A DNA stretch of 64,000 nucleotides from an uncultured Lachnospiraceae bacterium (lineage in GTDB: Bacteria; Bacillota; Clostridia; Lachnospirales; Lachnospiraceae), in assembly GCA_910584725.1 (NCBI GenBank), contig CAJUBE010000025.1, forward strand, positions 4,112-68,111, read 5' to 3'. A program made the position numbers and the translations under genes. Shown here one piece after another: positions 53,340 through 61,985 of this stretch (position 1 is the stretch's first letter; each line of letters begins with the position of its first letter). Below the pieces are notes generated by a model, which saw nothing but the letters and a program-made list of their open reading frames with translations, was not told where the DNA came from and searched no databases.

Positions 53340-54941
53340 ATGTTGATGAAAGTAATGTTAGTGGATGATGAACCTTTTATACTGCAGGGATTATCGGTAA
53401 TTATCGACTGGGAAACGGAAGGGTTTGAGATTGTGAAGAAAGCTTCCGACGGAGAGGAGGCGATTGCATATCTCAGGGAGAATAAAGTCGATCTCATTAT
53501 CACGGATATTCGTATGCCAAAAATCACCGGTATTGAACTGCTGGAAACAGTGAGGGCGGAAAAGCTTTCTGACGCCTACATATTTATTCTGAGCGGATAT
53601 AATGACTTCAGGTACGCACAGGCGGCGATCCGTTATTCCGCCATGGAGTATATTTTAAAGCCGGTGCAGAAGGAGCAGCTTCTCGAAAGTGTCAGGCGGG
53701 TGGTGGCAAAGACGGAGAACAGAATACAGGAAGAGTTGGACAGCCGTCGGATGCAGAGAGGGTATCTGTTACAGAATATGACGGCATTGCTGCAAGGTAA
53801 AGGAAAGGAGGAGAACCTGGCTTATGTGAGAGAAAACTTTCGCTGCGGGCAGGGAATCCGATATCTTCATATTTGCCTGAATGACCTTCTTGCGCTGGAA
53901 GAAATGTCGGATGAGGAAGTATCTGAACTAAAGGACGGTGTATACGAGCAGGTATCCCAGTACTTGCGGGAGGATGCAGATCATCTGTTTAAGGATTTCT
54001 TTGTGTATGAGGAAGATTATGAAATCGGATTTATCTATTGCGAATATATGGCGAAGGAAAAAAAGCTTTCGGAAGAAGAGTTTATGAAGGCTTTGCAAAA
54101 AACGGCGCAGAGTGGCAGCAAAAATCTGCCGGTAATCCTGCTTGTGGGGAAAAGGGTGGAGGATATTACGAAGATTTCCCATTCTTACAGTTCCGCCTGC
54201 GTTCTTCGTTCCTTTAAGGGGTTTCAAGATACGAAAAGCGTTTATTATTATGAGAAAGAAGTGCAGGTTAATCCTTCCGGAACCGTTCTTTGCAAACAGC
54301 CTTTGGACGATCTGGTGACGGCTGTCAATGAGAACGATACGCTTCGGATCAATAAGAGCGTGGATTTGCTTTTCTCAGAGATGGATAAGCTGGATCGGAA
54401 CAGAGAGACCGTGACAATGAATCTGAGCTGGCTGATTTTTCGGCTTTTGGATCTGGCGGCGGAACAGGACGAGTCCGTCAATCAGGATGAGGTGCTCTCT
54501 TATATCAGCGGCAGTGTGTCCAGAGAAGAAATCATTCGGGGCAGCAGGGCACATCTGCGCAAGTTTGCCTGCGAGTATGCGGAGTATCTCGTGCAGCTTC
54601 GCAAGAATGTGTCGAAAGGGGTTCTCACGGAGATTGAGAATGAAATCAGGGAGCGTTATGCGGAGAACCTGACGCTGCGGGAGCTGGGACAGAAATATTA
54701 TATCAACAGCTCCTATCTCGGACAGATTTTCCGAAAACGGTATGGACAGTCCTTCAAAAACTACCTGAATAACTACAGAATCACAGAGGCGGCATCCCAG
54801 CTGATTAGAACCGATAAAAAGATTGGTCAGATTGCCGAGGATGTAGGGTATCGGGACTTGGACTATTTTATCAGTCGTTTTATAGAGCAGGAGGGTTGTA
54901 CGCCTTCCCGGTACCGTAAGAGCGCAAGAGCAGAGGAATGA
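53340..54941 (+). CDS. YesN-type AraC-family response regulator
   Basis: The 533-residue regulator has a receiver domain with Asp at about 56 (DLIITDIRMPKITG), a long middle domain, and a C-terminal AraC-type double helix-turn-helix (about 430-530): LTLRELGQKYYINSSYLGQIFRKRYG and IGQIAEDVGYRDLDYFISRF. It is the partner of the upstream sensor and most likely activates the solute-binding protein gene downstream. Confidence 0.93.
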   Translation: MLMKVMLVDDEPFILQGLSVIIDWETEGFEIVKKASDGEEAIAYLRENKVDLIITDIRMPKITGIELLETVRAEKLSDAYIFILSGYNDFRYAQAAIRYSAMEYILKPVQKEQLLESVRRVVAKTENRIQEELDSRRMQRGYLLQNMTALLQGKGKEENLAYVRENFRCGQGIRYLHICLNDLLALEEMSDEEVSELKDGVYEQVSQYLREDADHLFKDFFVYEEDYEIGFIYCEYMAKEKKLSEEEFMKALQKTAQSGSKNLPVILLVGKRVEDITKISHSYSSACVLRSFKGFQDTKSVYYYEKEVQVNPSGTVLCKQPLDDLVTAVNENDTLRINKSVDLLFSEMDKLDRNRETVTMNLSWLIFRLLDLAAEQDESVNQDEVLSYISGSVSREEIIRGSRAHLRKFACEYAEYLVQLRKNVSKGVLTEIENEIRERYAENLTLRELGQKYYINSSYLGQIFRKRYGQSFKNYLNNYRITEAASQLIRTDKKIGQIAEDVGYRDLDYFISRFIEQEGCTPSRYRKSARAEE

Positions 54942-54956
54942 AAAAGAAAAAGGCAG

Positions 54957-54999
54957 GCCCGGTAAATTTTAGCAGCTAGAATTTATCGGGCTTATTTAT
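54957..54999 (+). terminator. Terminator after the regulator gene
   Basis: GCCCGGTAAATTT pairs with AAATTTATCGGGC with minor mismatches and is followed by TTATTTAT. It separates the regulatory operon from the transport operon. Confidence 0.7.
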
Positions 55000-55078
55000 A
55001 GAGTTTATCGGGTTGAAGGTTTTCGTCCATGTAATAAAATTGTAGTATCACTAAAAAATCATGAGGGAGGACAAACGA

Positions 55079-56806
55079 ATGAAGAGAAAGAAACTGACAG
55101 CGCTTTTGTTGACAGCGGCAATGACGGCGTCCGTGCTTGTCGGCTGCGGCGGCGGTGATGCGGGCGAAAGCACGGAAACAACGGGTTCCCCGGAAACTGA
55201 GGGGGGGGGGTCGGATGAAACGGCAGGAACATCCGCCGACGGCAAAGAGATTATCGACTTTACGATGTTTATCGCCATGCCCGGTCCTGAGATCAACGAC
55301 GGCAACGAGATTCAGGAAATTATCGCACAGAAGACCGGCGTGAGGGTAAAGGAGACATGGCTTACCGGCCAGACAGCGGCTGAGGCAGTAGGAACGATTA
55401 TCGCAGGAGGCGAGTATCCTGATTTTATCGACGGCGGCGATGGGCAGATGGCACTGTATGATGCGGGCGCATTGGTTCCCTGGGACGATTATCTTGAGAA
55501 ACATCCTAAGTTAAAGGAAATGTACTCCGATGAGGAGTGGGACAGATTCCGTCAGGACGACGGTAAGATTTACTGGGCGAATATTTTCCAGAATACATAC
55601 GGCGAGGATAAGTCCACGACCCACAACGACGAGGCGTTCTGGATTCAGAATAAGGTTCTTGCATGGGACAATTACCCGGAGATCAAGACCCTGGATCAGT
55701 ATTTTGACCTGTTAGAGCGTTATGCGGAGGCGAATCCGACCATGGAGGACGGCACAGAGGTGATTCCCTACACCGCGCTTTGTGAGGACTGGAGATATTT
55801 TTGTATCGAGAATGCGGGACAGTTCCTTGCCGGTTATCCCAATGACGGTTCGGTTATCGTAAACACCGATACCATGAAGATTGAGGATTACAATACCAGC
55901 GAGACGACCTACAGATATTTTAAGAAATTAAATGAAGAGTACAATAAAGGCATTGTAGACAAAGAGTTTGCAACTCAGACTTATGACGAATATATCGCGA
56001 AGCTCTCTACCGGCCGTGTGCTTGGTATGTGCGATCAGTGGTGGGATTTCTACGCTACGGTAAACGATGTATTTAAGCAGCAGGGACTTGACTTGAAGGG
56101 TTGTAACTATGTGCCTCTCGGCCTTACCATTGACGAGGGCATGGAGAACATGTGGCATACCTACGGCGACACACAGAATCTGGCAAACGGTGTGGCAGTT
56201 ACCACAAGCTGTAAAGATCCGGATGCCGCGTTCCAGTTCTTGGAGGATTGTCTGGATCAGGAAATCCATGATCTCAGATTCTGGGGTGTCGAGGGTGTAG
56301 ACTATATGGTTGACGATGAGGGCCTTTACTACAGAACCGAAGAGCAGAGAATGCAGTGGGCAAATAAAGAGTATCAGGCTTCTCACAGATGTGTTTATTC
56401 CTATATGCCGCAGTACCTTGGAACAAGCAGAGACGGAAAGAACTCTATGAACCCTGACCAGCAGACCTCCGAGTTCTTCAGTGCATTGGCACAGCCGCTG
56501 GTAGACTGCTTTGAGGCTTACGGTGTGAGCACTTATGTGGAGATGATCGGTTCCGTAAACAAAGAGACAGGCCCTTGGTTCCCGATGTACTCTTTCTCCA
56601 GCAACATGACGACAGAGACGCCGGGCGGCGTGGCTTGGACTAAGATGGGAGAGGTAAAGCACGAGTGGCTTCCTAAAGTAGTAATGTCGAATTCCTTCGA
56701 CTCCACATGGAGCGAATATATGACGGCATACGAGGGCTGTAAGCCGGAGGATTTCCTTTCCGAGATGCAGACAGAGTTAGACAGAAGAGTGTCTCTGGCA
56801 CAGTAA
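55079..56806 (+). CDS. ABC transporter solute-binding lipoprotein (LipO type)
   Basis: The 575-residue protein has a lipoprotein signal with lipobox LVGC (Cys about 22), a Gly/Glu/Thr/Ser-rich linker (about 23-50) and a large bilobed domain like those of LplA/LipO family complex-oligosaccharide binding proteins. With the two permeases it should import xylo-oligosaccharides; the ATPase is not encoded here, as is usual for this family (shared MsmX-type). A run of ten G residues in the linker region is a possible slippage site. GAGGGAGG precedes the start. Confidence 0.93.
   Translation: MKRKKLTALLLTAAMTASVLVGCGGGDAGESTETTGSPETEGGGSDETAGTSADGKEIIDFTMFIAMPGPEINDGNEIQEIIAQKTGVRVKETWLTGQTAAEAVGTIIAGGEYPDFIDGGDGQMALYDAGALVPWDDYLEKHPKLKEMYSDEEWDRFRQDDGKIYWANIFQNTYGEDKSTTHNDEAFWIQNKVLAWDNYPEIKTLDQYFDLLERYAEANPTMEDGTEVIPYTALCEDWRYFCIENAGQFLAGYPNDGSVIVNTDTMKIEDYNTSETTYRYFKKLNEEYNKGIVDKEFATQTYDEYIAKLSTGRVLGMCDQWWDFYATVNDVFKQQGLDLKGCNYVPLGLTIDEGMENMWHTYGDTQNLANGVAVTTSCKDPDAAFQFLEDCLDQEIHDLRFWGVEGVDYMVDDEGLYYRTEEQRMQWANKEYQASHRCVYSYMPQYLGTSRDGKNSMNPDQQTSEFFSALAQPLVDCFEAYGVSTYVEMIGSVNKETGPWFPMYSFSSNMTTETPGGVAWTKMGEVKHEWLPKVVMSNSFDSTWSEYMTAYEGCKPEDFLSEMQTELDRRVSLAQ
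55201..55210 (+). repeat. Homopolymeric G tract of ten within the linker of the binding protein gene
   Basis: Ten consecutive G bases encode the GGG of the linker TEGGGSDE. The frame is open as given. Any gain or loss of one base would truncate the protein just after the lipid anchor. Confidence 0.9.
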
Positions 56807-56837
56807 ATTCATGCAGGCAGTAACCTGAGATTGGTAA

Positions 56838-56885
56838 AAGGGGCAGCTATATTGCGCAAAGAGCTATGTAGTTGTCCCTTTTTTT
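56838..56885 (+). terminator. Partial terminator between binding protein and permease genes
   Basis: A stem pairing AAGGGGCAGCTATA with TATGTAGTTGTCCCTT (imperfect) is followed by a run of T. It sits between the binding protein and permease genes, an arrangement that lets the binding protein be made in excess over the permeases. Confidence 0.75.
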
Positions 56886-56919
56886 CTCAAAATAGTTGTG
56901 GTATAGAAGGAGATGGAAT

Positions 56920-57855
56920 ATGAGTCGGGGGAAAAAACAGGCGAAACAGAAAATTACATGGAAAGAAGTGAAGCGCCAGAAAGTTCTGTTGATCTGGTCA
57001 GCGCTTTTTGTGATATACGGTTTTATTTTCTATTATCTGCCTCTGGGCGGCTGGATTATGGCGTTTCAGAATTACAAGCCGAAGGACGGTTTGTTTCATT
57101 CCAAGTGGATTGGTCTTGACAAGTTTAAGTTTTTGTTCAGCGACGCGGCTTTTATCAGAGTCATCAGAAATACGCTGGCGATGGGAACCATCAATCTGGT
57201 AACATCGTTTATTATGGCGATTGTATTTGCCATCCTGTTAAACGAAGTGAAAAATGTGCTGGGAAAGAAGCTGGTGCAGACGATTTCTTATCTGCCTCAC
57301 TTCCTGTCATGGATTATTGTTACCGGTATTTTACATGATGCGCTGTCTTCGACAGGTATTGTAAATGAGCTGCTTCAAAAATTTGGTATTATCAGCTCGC
57401 AGATTAATTTCTTTGCACACGAAAGTTATTTCTGGCCCATTGTCGCCTTTGCCAATCTGTGGAAAGAGACAGGATGGAACGCGATCATTTATCTGGCGGC
57501 AATCACGGCGATTGACCCGAGCCTCTATGAAGCGGCGTCCATAGACGGTGCGGGAAGATGGGCAAAGATCAGATATATCACACTTCCGGGCATCAAGCCG
57601 ACTATTATGATACTGCTTCTGATGAATGTGGGAAATGTTCTGAACGCAGGATTTGAAGTACAGTACATCTTAGGAAACGGACTGGTGCAGAAGGTATCCC
57701 AGACGATCGATATCTACGTGCTGAACTGGGGTATCAGCCAGAATGATTATTCGCTGGGTACAGCGGCAGGTATCTTTAAGAGTGTGGTCAGCATTGTCCT
57801 GATCCTGATTGCAAACCGCATAGCGAAGCGATCCGGTGAAGAAAGCTTATTCTAG
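56920..57855 (+). CDS. Sugar ABC permease (LplB type)
   Basis: The 311-residue permease has six membrane helices and the inner-membrane component motif EAASIDGAGRWAKIRYITLPGIKP (about 210-233, in pieces), the EAA loop that contacts the ATPase. It is LplB-like. AAGGAG precedes ATG 56920. It works with the next gene and the binding protein to import oligosaccharides. Confidence 0.94.
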   Translation: MSRGKKQAKQKITWKEVKRQKVLLIWSALFVIYGFIFYYLPLGGWIMAFQNYKPKDGLFHSKWIGLDKFKFLFSDAAFIRVIRNTLAMGTINLVTSFIMAIVFAILLNEVKNVLGKKLVQTISYLPHFLSWIIVTGILHDALSSTGIVNELLQKFGIISSQINFFAHESYFWPIVAFANLWKETGWNAIIYLAAITAIDPSLYEAASIDGAGRWAKIRYITLPGIKPTIMILLLMNVGNVLNAGFEVQYILGNGLVQKVSQTIDIYVLNWGISQNDYSLGTAAGIFKSVVSIVLILIANRIAKRSGEESLF

Positions 57856-57869
57856 GGAGGGGCGTAAAG

Positions 57870-58751
57870 ATGAAGAAAAAAAGTTTAGGGGATCGGATTT
57901 TTGAGATTTGCAATACGATCTTTATGGTAGCCTTTGTTATTATAACATTGTATCCCGTATTGAATACGCTCGCCATTTCTTTTAATGACGGTATCGATAC
58001 GGTGCGCGGCGGTATTCACCTGATTCCGAGAAAATTTACTTTGCAGAATTACTATACCGTGTTACATAAACAGAATATGGTTACGGGCGCCTATATCACG
58101 GTACTCAGGACAGTGGTCGGAACCTTCCTTGCGTTGGTGACCAATGCGCTGCTGGCGTTTATCGTGAGCAGAAAGCGGTTTTTGTTTAAGTCACAGTTGT
58201 CTCTGTTTTGGGTTATCACCATGTATGTGAACGGTGGACTGATTCCGACATTCCTGCTTTATAAAAATCTGCATCTGACAGGTACCTTCTGGGTGTACGT
58301 GATTCCCGGAACGGTCAGCGCTTTCAACATGCTGGTGCTTCGAACCTATATGGTCGGTCTGCCCGATTCTCTGGAGGAATCGGCACAACTTGATGGAGCG
58401 GGATATATGACGATTTTTGTGAAAATTATTTCTCCTCTCTGTAAACCCGTGTACGCGACGGTGGCTCTGTTTGTGGCGGTGGGACAGTGGAACTCATGGT
58501 TTGACGCCATGCTTTACAACCGTATGTCCGATAAGTATACTACTTTACAGTATGAGTTGATGAAGCTTTTATCCTCTGTCATGCAGCAGAGCGGCAGCGC
58601 AGACAGCGCGAGGAATTCAGCGAATTCCATAACGCCCGCGTCTATCCGGGCGGCGGCGACGATTGCGACCATGCTGCCTATCGTATGTCTGTATCCGTTC
58701 CTGCAAAGATACTTTGTGACGGGTCTGACGATTGGCGGCGTCAAAGAATAG
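57870..58751 (+). CDS. Sugar ABC permease (YtcP type)
   Basis: The 293-residue permease has six helices and the EAA-loop sequence LEESAQLDGAGYMTIFVKIISPLCKP (about 168-193, in pieces). It is the YtcP-like second permease of the importer, starting 14 bases after the first with AGGGAGGGG upstream. The next gene is the intracellular GH8 enzyme. Confidence 0.94.
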   Translation: MKKKSLGDRIFEICNTIFMVAFVIITLYPVLNTLAISFNDGIDTVRGGIHLIPRKFTLQNYYTVLHKQNMVTGAYITVLRTVVGTFLALVTNALLAFIVSRKRFLFKSQLSLFWVITMYVNGGLIPTFLLYKNLHLTGTFWVYVIPGTVSAFNMLVLRTYMVGLPDSLEESAQLDGAGYMTIFVKIISPLCKPVYATVALFVAVGQWNSWFDAMLYNRMSDKYTTLQYELMKLLSSVMQQSGSADSARNSANSITPASIRAAATIATMLPIVCLYPFLQRYFVTGLTIGGVKE

Positions 58752-58877
58752 AGTGAGAAGTAGTATATCTCATTCAGGAGAATGCCTGAAATACGGCATT
58801 CTCCGCAGAGTGGAATCATAGCAGCTAAGGTGAGAAATCGTGGTGGTTGGATTGAAAAGAGAGGCAGATTAATTAAG

Positions 58878-60026
58878 ATGCAGTATCGCAACGTGTTTAG
58901 AGAAATCGGTATATCAGAGGAAGAGATTGCGGAGAGACGGAAGGAAATTGTCCACACTTTCTTCTATGATAATGAGGAAAAGGTATATCATCCGGTGGGG
59001 GATGATATGGCTTATATAGAGGATACCGGAAACCATGATGCGCGGACGGAGGGCATGTCTTACGGCATGATGATGTGCGTGCAGCTCGATATGAAGGAGG
59101 AGTTTGACCGCCTCTGGAAATGGGCAAAGACTTATATGTGGATGGATGCCGGGGAAAATGAAGGTTATTTTGCCTGGTCCTGTGCGCCGGATGGCTCTAA
59201 AAACGCTTACGGACCTGCGCCGGATGGAGAAGAATTCTTTGCCATGGCACTGTTTTTCGCTTCCCACAGGTGGGGGGACGGTGAGGGAATTTTTCAATAT
59301 GAGAAGGAGGCAAGAGACATTTTGTCGGCTTGTCTCCATAAAGGGGAAAATGGACGGGCGGGAGAGCCTATGTGGAACAGAGGGAATTGCCAGATTCTTT
59401 TTGTGCCGGGGTCTTCCTTTACGGATCCTTCCTATCATTTGCCGCATTTTTATGAGCTGTTTGCAAAATGGGCGAATGAGGAGGATCGCGGTTTTTGGGC
59501 AAGAGCAGCCAAAGCCAGCAGAGCGTATCTGGCGGCGGCATGCCATGCGGATACGGGAATGTCGGCGGAATATGCGAATTTTGACGGTTCTCCGGTCTAC
59601 ACGGAATTTGAGTGGGGGCAGCACGGATATTTTTATTCGGACGCTTATCGCACTGCGGCAAACATCGGACTGGATTACAGTTGGAACGGAATCGACGCGG
59701 GACAGCGCGCCGCGGTGGAAAGATTACAGTATTTTCTCGGTGTAACCAGACGGGAAAATCCGTATATGACGTATCGGATCAACGGGGAAGTGATCGACCA
59801 GTCGGCGCTGCATCCGGTGGGGATGCTTGCAACAACAGCGCAGGGGACATTAGCTGTTTTGGGGCGGCTGGATGAGGCGGAACTGTCTGATTCGCAGAAA
59901 CTTGCCAGGGAATGGACGGAACGGTTTTTCAGAGAGCCGATGCGGAAGGGTGAGCGAAGGTATTACGATAACTGCCTTTATCTGTTTGCGTATCTGGCGT
60001 TGTCGGGGAGTTACCGGGTGTGGTAA
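58878..60026 (+). CDS. GH8 reducing-end xylose-releasing exo-oligoxylanase (Rex)
   Basis: The 382-residue protein is a GH8 enzyme. The general-acid Glu is in DARTEGMSYGMMM (about 65), and the inverting-base Asp region is in the later NFDGSPVYTEFEW and HGYFYSDAYRTAANI blocks. There is no signal peptide, so it is cytoplasmic; family members of this type release xylose from reducing ends of xylo-oligosaccharides. It fits with the GH43 and importer encoded upstream. ATG 58878 is chosen because the N-terminus then matches Rex length; the RBS is weak. Confidence 0.88.
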   Translation: MQYRNVFREIGISEEEIAERRKEIVHTFFYDNEEKVYHPVGDDMAYIEDTGNHDARTEGMSYGMMMCVQLDMKEEFDRLWKWAKTYMWMDAGENEGYFAWSCAPDGSKNAYGPAPDGEEFFAMALFFASHRWGDGEGIFQYEKEARDILSACLHKGENGRAGEPMWNRGNCQILFVPGSSFTDPSYHLPHFYELFAKWANEEDRGFWARAAKASRAYLAAACHADTGMSAEYANFDGSPVYTEFEWGQHGYFYSDAYRTAANIGLDYSWNGIDAGQRAAVERLQYFLGVTRRENPYMTYRINGEVIDQSALHPVGMLATTAQGTLAVLGRLDEAELSDSQKLAREWTERFFREPMRKGERRYYDNCLYLFAYLALSGSYRVW

Positions 60027-60079
60027 AGGCGTACGGTTATTGTATTTTGGTGACACACATGTTAAGATAGATTTGCAGG

Positions 60080-60110
60080 GACACAGGCTGTTTGGTTTGT
60101 GTCTTTTATC
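60080..60110 (+). terminator. Weak terminator after the GH8 gene
   Basis: GACACA/TGTGTC stem with a 12-base loop followed by TTTTATCTTTTT. It probably closes the oligosaccharide transport operon. Confidence 0.55.
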
Positions 60111-60184
60111 TTTTTGCCGGAGGTATAAAGTCATGTCAGCTGAGGAAAAATCAAGGACATACAGGAGCTTGAGTTTGTAATTTT

Positions 60185-60460
60185 TTGTATGAGCCTGATT
60201 TGAAGCATTCCCGATTGAATGCGGACTTCGGACGAGGATTTTATACCACACCCATTCATAGTCAGGCAGTAAGCTGGTGTGGAAAGTTTAAACGGCGCGG
60301 TGCGGAAAGAATTGTCTCCTGCTATGAATTTAATGAAAACGCATATAATGAATGCAGGATAAAGGCTTTTGAATCGATTGCAGGATTGTGTGATCCTTTC
60401 CACCACAGGTTGCGCAAATATACAGAGCCCTGTATAGAAAGCAACCCTGCGTTTTGGTAA
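60185..60460 (+). pseudogene. DUF3990 protein remnant
   Basis: The open frame contains PDLKHSRLNADFGRGFYTT and QAVSWCGKFKRRG, the core of DUF3990 proteins (ADP-ribosyltransferase-like fold, often in clusters with small Clostridial regulators). The usual N-terminus with a YHGS-type motif is missing, the only start is TTG at 60185 without a binding site, and the frame ends at 60460 well short of family length. I read it as a truncated gene. The upstream frame at 60134 (MSAEEKSRTYRSLSL) may be an unrelated 15-codon remnant. Confidence 0.55.
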
Positions 60461-60494
60461 GATGCGAGTACCAAAACAAAAGGAGGAACATCAT

Positions 60495-60980
60495 ATGGAT
60501 TTTTCAGAAAAACTTTTAAGCTTGCGAAAGGCAAAGAATCTGACGCAGGAGGAGCTGGCGGAAAAGCTGAACGTTTCAAGACAGTCCGTTTCCAAGTGGG
60601 AGAGCGGGCAGGCGGTTCCGGAGCTGGATAAGATCGTGGCGATCAGTACGGTATTCGACGTCACCACGGATTATCTGTTAAAGTCGTCGGAGATCGACGA
60701 TCTGTCCGTAAAGACGGAAATGCTGGAAAAACAGCAGGAGCAGATGCTTGCCAGAGAAAAGCGGCAGCAGAAGATCAGGGAGTGCGTTTTATACGGCATT
60801 GTCATTTATCTGGTGTTTTTTGCCGTATGGTTTTTGGAGCGCGCCCTTTTCTGGGACTATATTTTCTGGAAGTCAGACATAGACATATGGAGTTTTGGCA
60901 TAGTGATGGCAGAATTTTTAGCAGCCACGGCGGCGGTGGTTTTCGTGTGTGCCAGAAAACTTAAGGGTGAGAAACGGTAA
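60495..60980 (+). CDS. XRE-family regulator with two membrane helices
   Basis: The 161-residue protein has a Cro/CI helix-turn-helix in the first 65 residues (KNLTQEELAEKLNVSRQSVSKWESG) and two hydrophobic segments near the C-terminus (about 98-155). Such membrane-attached XRE proteins are common in Clostridia. AAAGGAGG precedes ATG 60495. It overlaps the convergent AraC gene end by 20 bases. Targets unknown. Confidence 0.85.
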   Translation: MDFSEKLLSLRKAKNLTQEELAEKLNVSRQSVSKWESGQAVPELDKIVAISTVFDVTTDYLLKSSEIDDLSVKTEMLEKQQEQMLAREKRQQKIRECVLYGIVIYLVFFAVWFLERALFWDYIFWKSDIDIWSFGIVMAEFLAATAAVVFVCARKLKGEKR

Positions 60981-61848
60981 TATTTGTTATACAGCGGTCT
61001 CTGTACGCGGAGGGCGTTTCCCCATACTTGGAGCGAAACGCCCTCGTAAAGTAAGATATATTATGAAAACCGACATTTTCTGCAACATCTATTATTTTAT
61101 CTGAAGTTTCTATTAATTGTCCGGCGGCGATTTCCAGACGGTAATCTATTACATATTGCGAAAAGCTTTTTCCTGTCAGTTCCTTAAATAATTTCATAAA
61201 ATGGCTCGGCGAGAAGCCACAGATTGCTGCGGCTTTCTCCACTGTGATTGTGCAGTTGTAGTTGGACTGTATATATAAAAGCAGGTTTTTCAGCTTATCA
61301 TAATTATTTTTTAAAGAGAGCTCCGCGCAGCTTGTGGGGGAACTGTACTGGCTGATATGGTGCACGATGGCAAAGAGATTGGATTTTACCATCAATTCCT
61401 CACTTTTTTTGCGGTTTTCTATTAAATGTATGATATGAGGGCGCAAAAGGCGGTTTAAATCCATTTCCGATGCAAGGGAAAGAGGAGGCAGCTTGGTGTG
61501 ACAGTACAGCGGTTTAAAATATTTTTCGTAGCAGGCGTCATTGGTCGAATAATTTAACAGGGAAAACTGGAACAAAATGTTAAAATATTCCATTTGGGCG
61601 TCCGGGTATTGTTCTATGGAGTGAACCGACTGAGGAGGAACAATAACAATATCGTCTGTTTTTACAATATATGGGTGGGACTGTATGGTGATCACGCCCT
61701 GCCCGCTGCAGATATAGATGATTTCCATCTCCTCATGCCAATGCAGGGGGTAGAAAGGAAAAAATCCGGGAACATTTCCTTTGTAGACAGTATACGGAAA
61801 AGAAGGCTGGCCATGTATTTTTGCCTCGGGGGGCATTCTGTGATCCAT
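60961..61848 (-). CDS. AraC-family transcriptional regulator
   Basis: The 295-residue regulator has an N-terminal cupin-type sensor domain (about 10-150) with the metal-like HWHEEMEIIYICSGQGVI block and a C-terminal double helix-turn-helix (about 195-290): ITVEKAAAICGFSPSHFMKLFK and IIDVAENVGFHNISYFTRAF. GAGGAG precedes the start at 61848. It is divergent from the second MATE gene, which is its likely target; the ligand is unknown. Confidence 0.92.
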   Translation of the reverse strand: MDHRMPPEAKIHGQPSFPYTVYKGNVPGFFPFYPLHWHEEMEIIYICSGQGVITIQSHPYIVKTDDIVIVPPQSVHSIEQYPDAQMEYFNILFQFSLLNYSTNDACYEKYFKPLYCHTKLPPLSLASEMDLNRLLRPHIIHLIENRKKSEELMVKSNLFAIVHHISQYSSPTSCAELSLKNNYDKLKNLLLYIQSNYNCTITVEKAAAICGFSPSHFMKLFKELTGKSFSQYVIDYRLEIAAGQLIETSDKIIDVAENVGFHNISYFTRAFRSKYGETPSAYRDRCITNITVSHP

Positions 61849-61985
61849 ATTATTTTTCTCCTCTTCTTTCAATGATAAGAGTTTTGTGTCAGAAAACAAG
61901 GAATATTTTACAAGAATTATATAGAATTTAAGAATATAATGCAAGAGTAGCATCCGTATTACCGAATGAAGAAGGTGTTTTAAAA

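Noticed and set aside
61070..61085. ACATTTTCTGC, similar to the LytTR repeat
   Set aside because: It is a single copy inside the AraC regulator gene, without a partner repeat or promoter.
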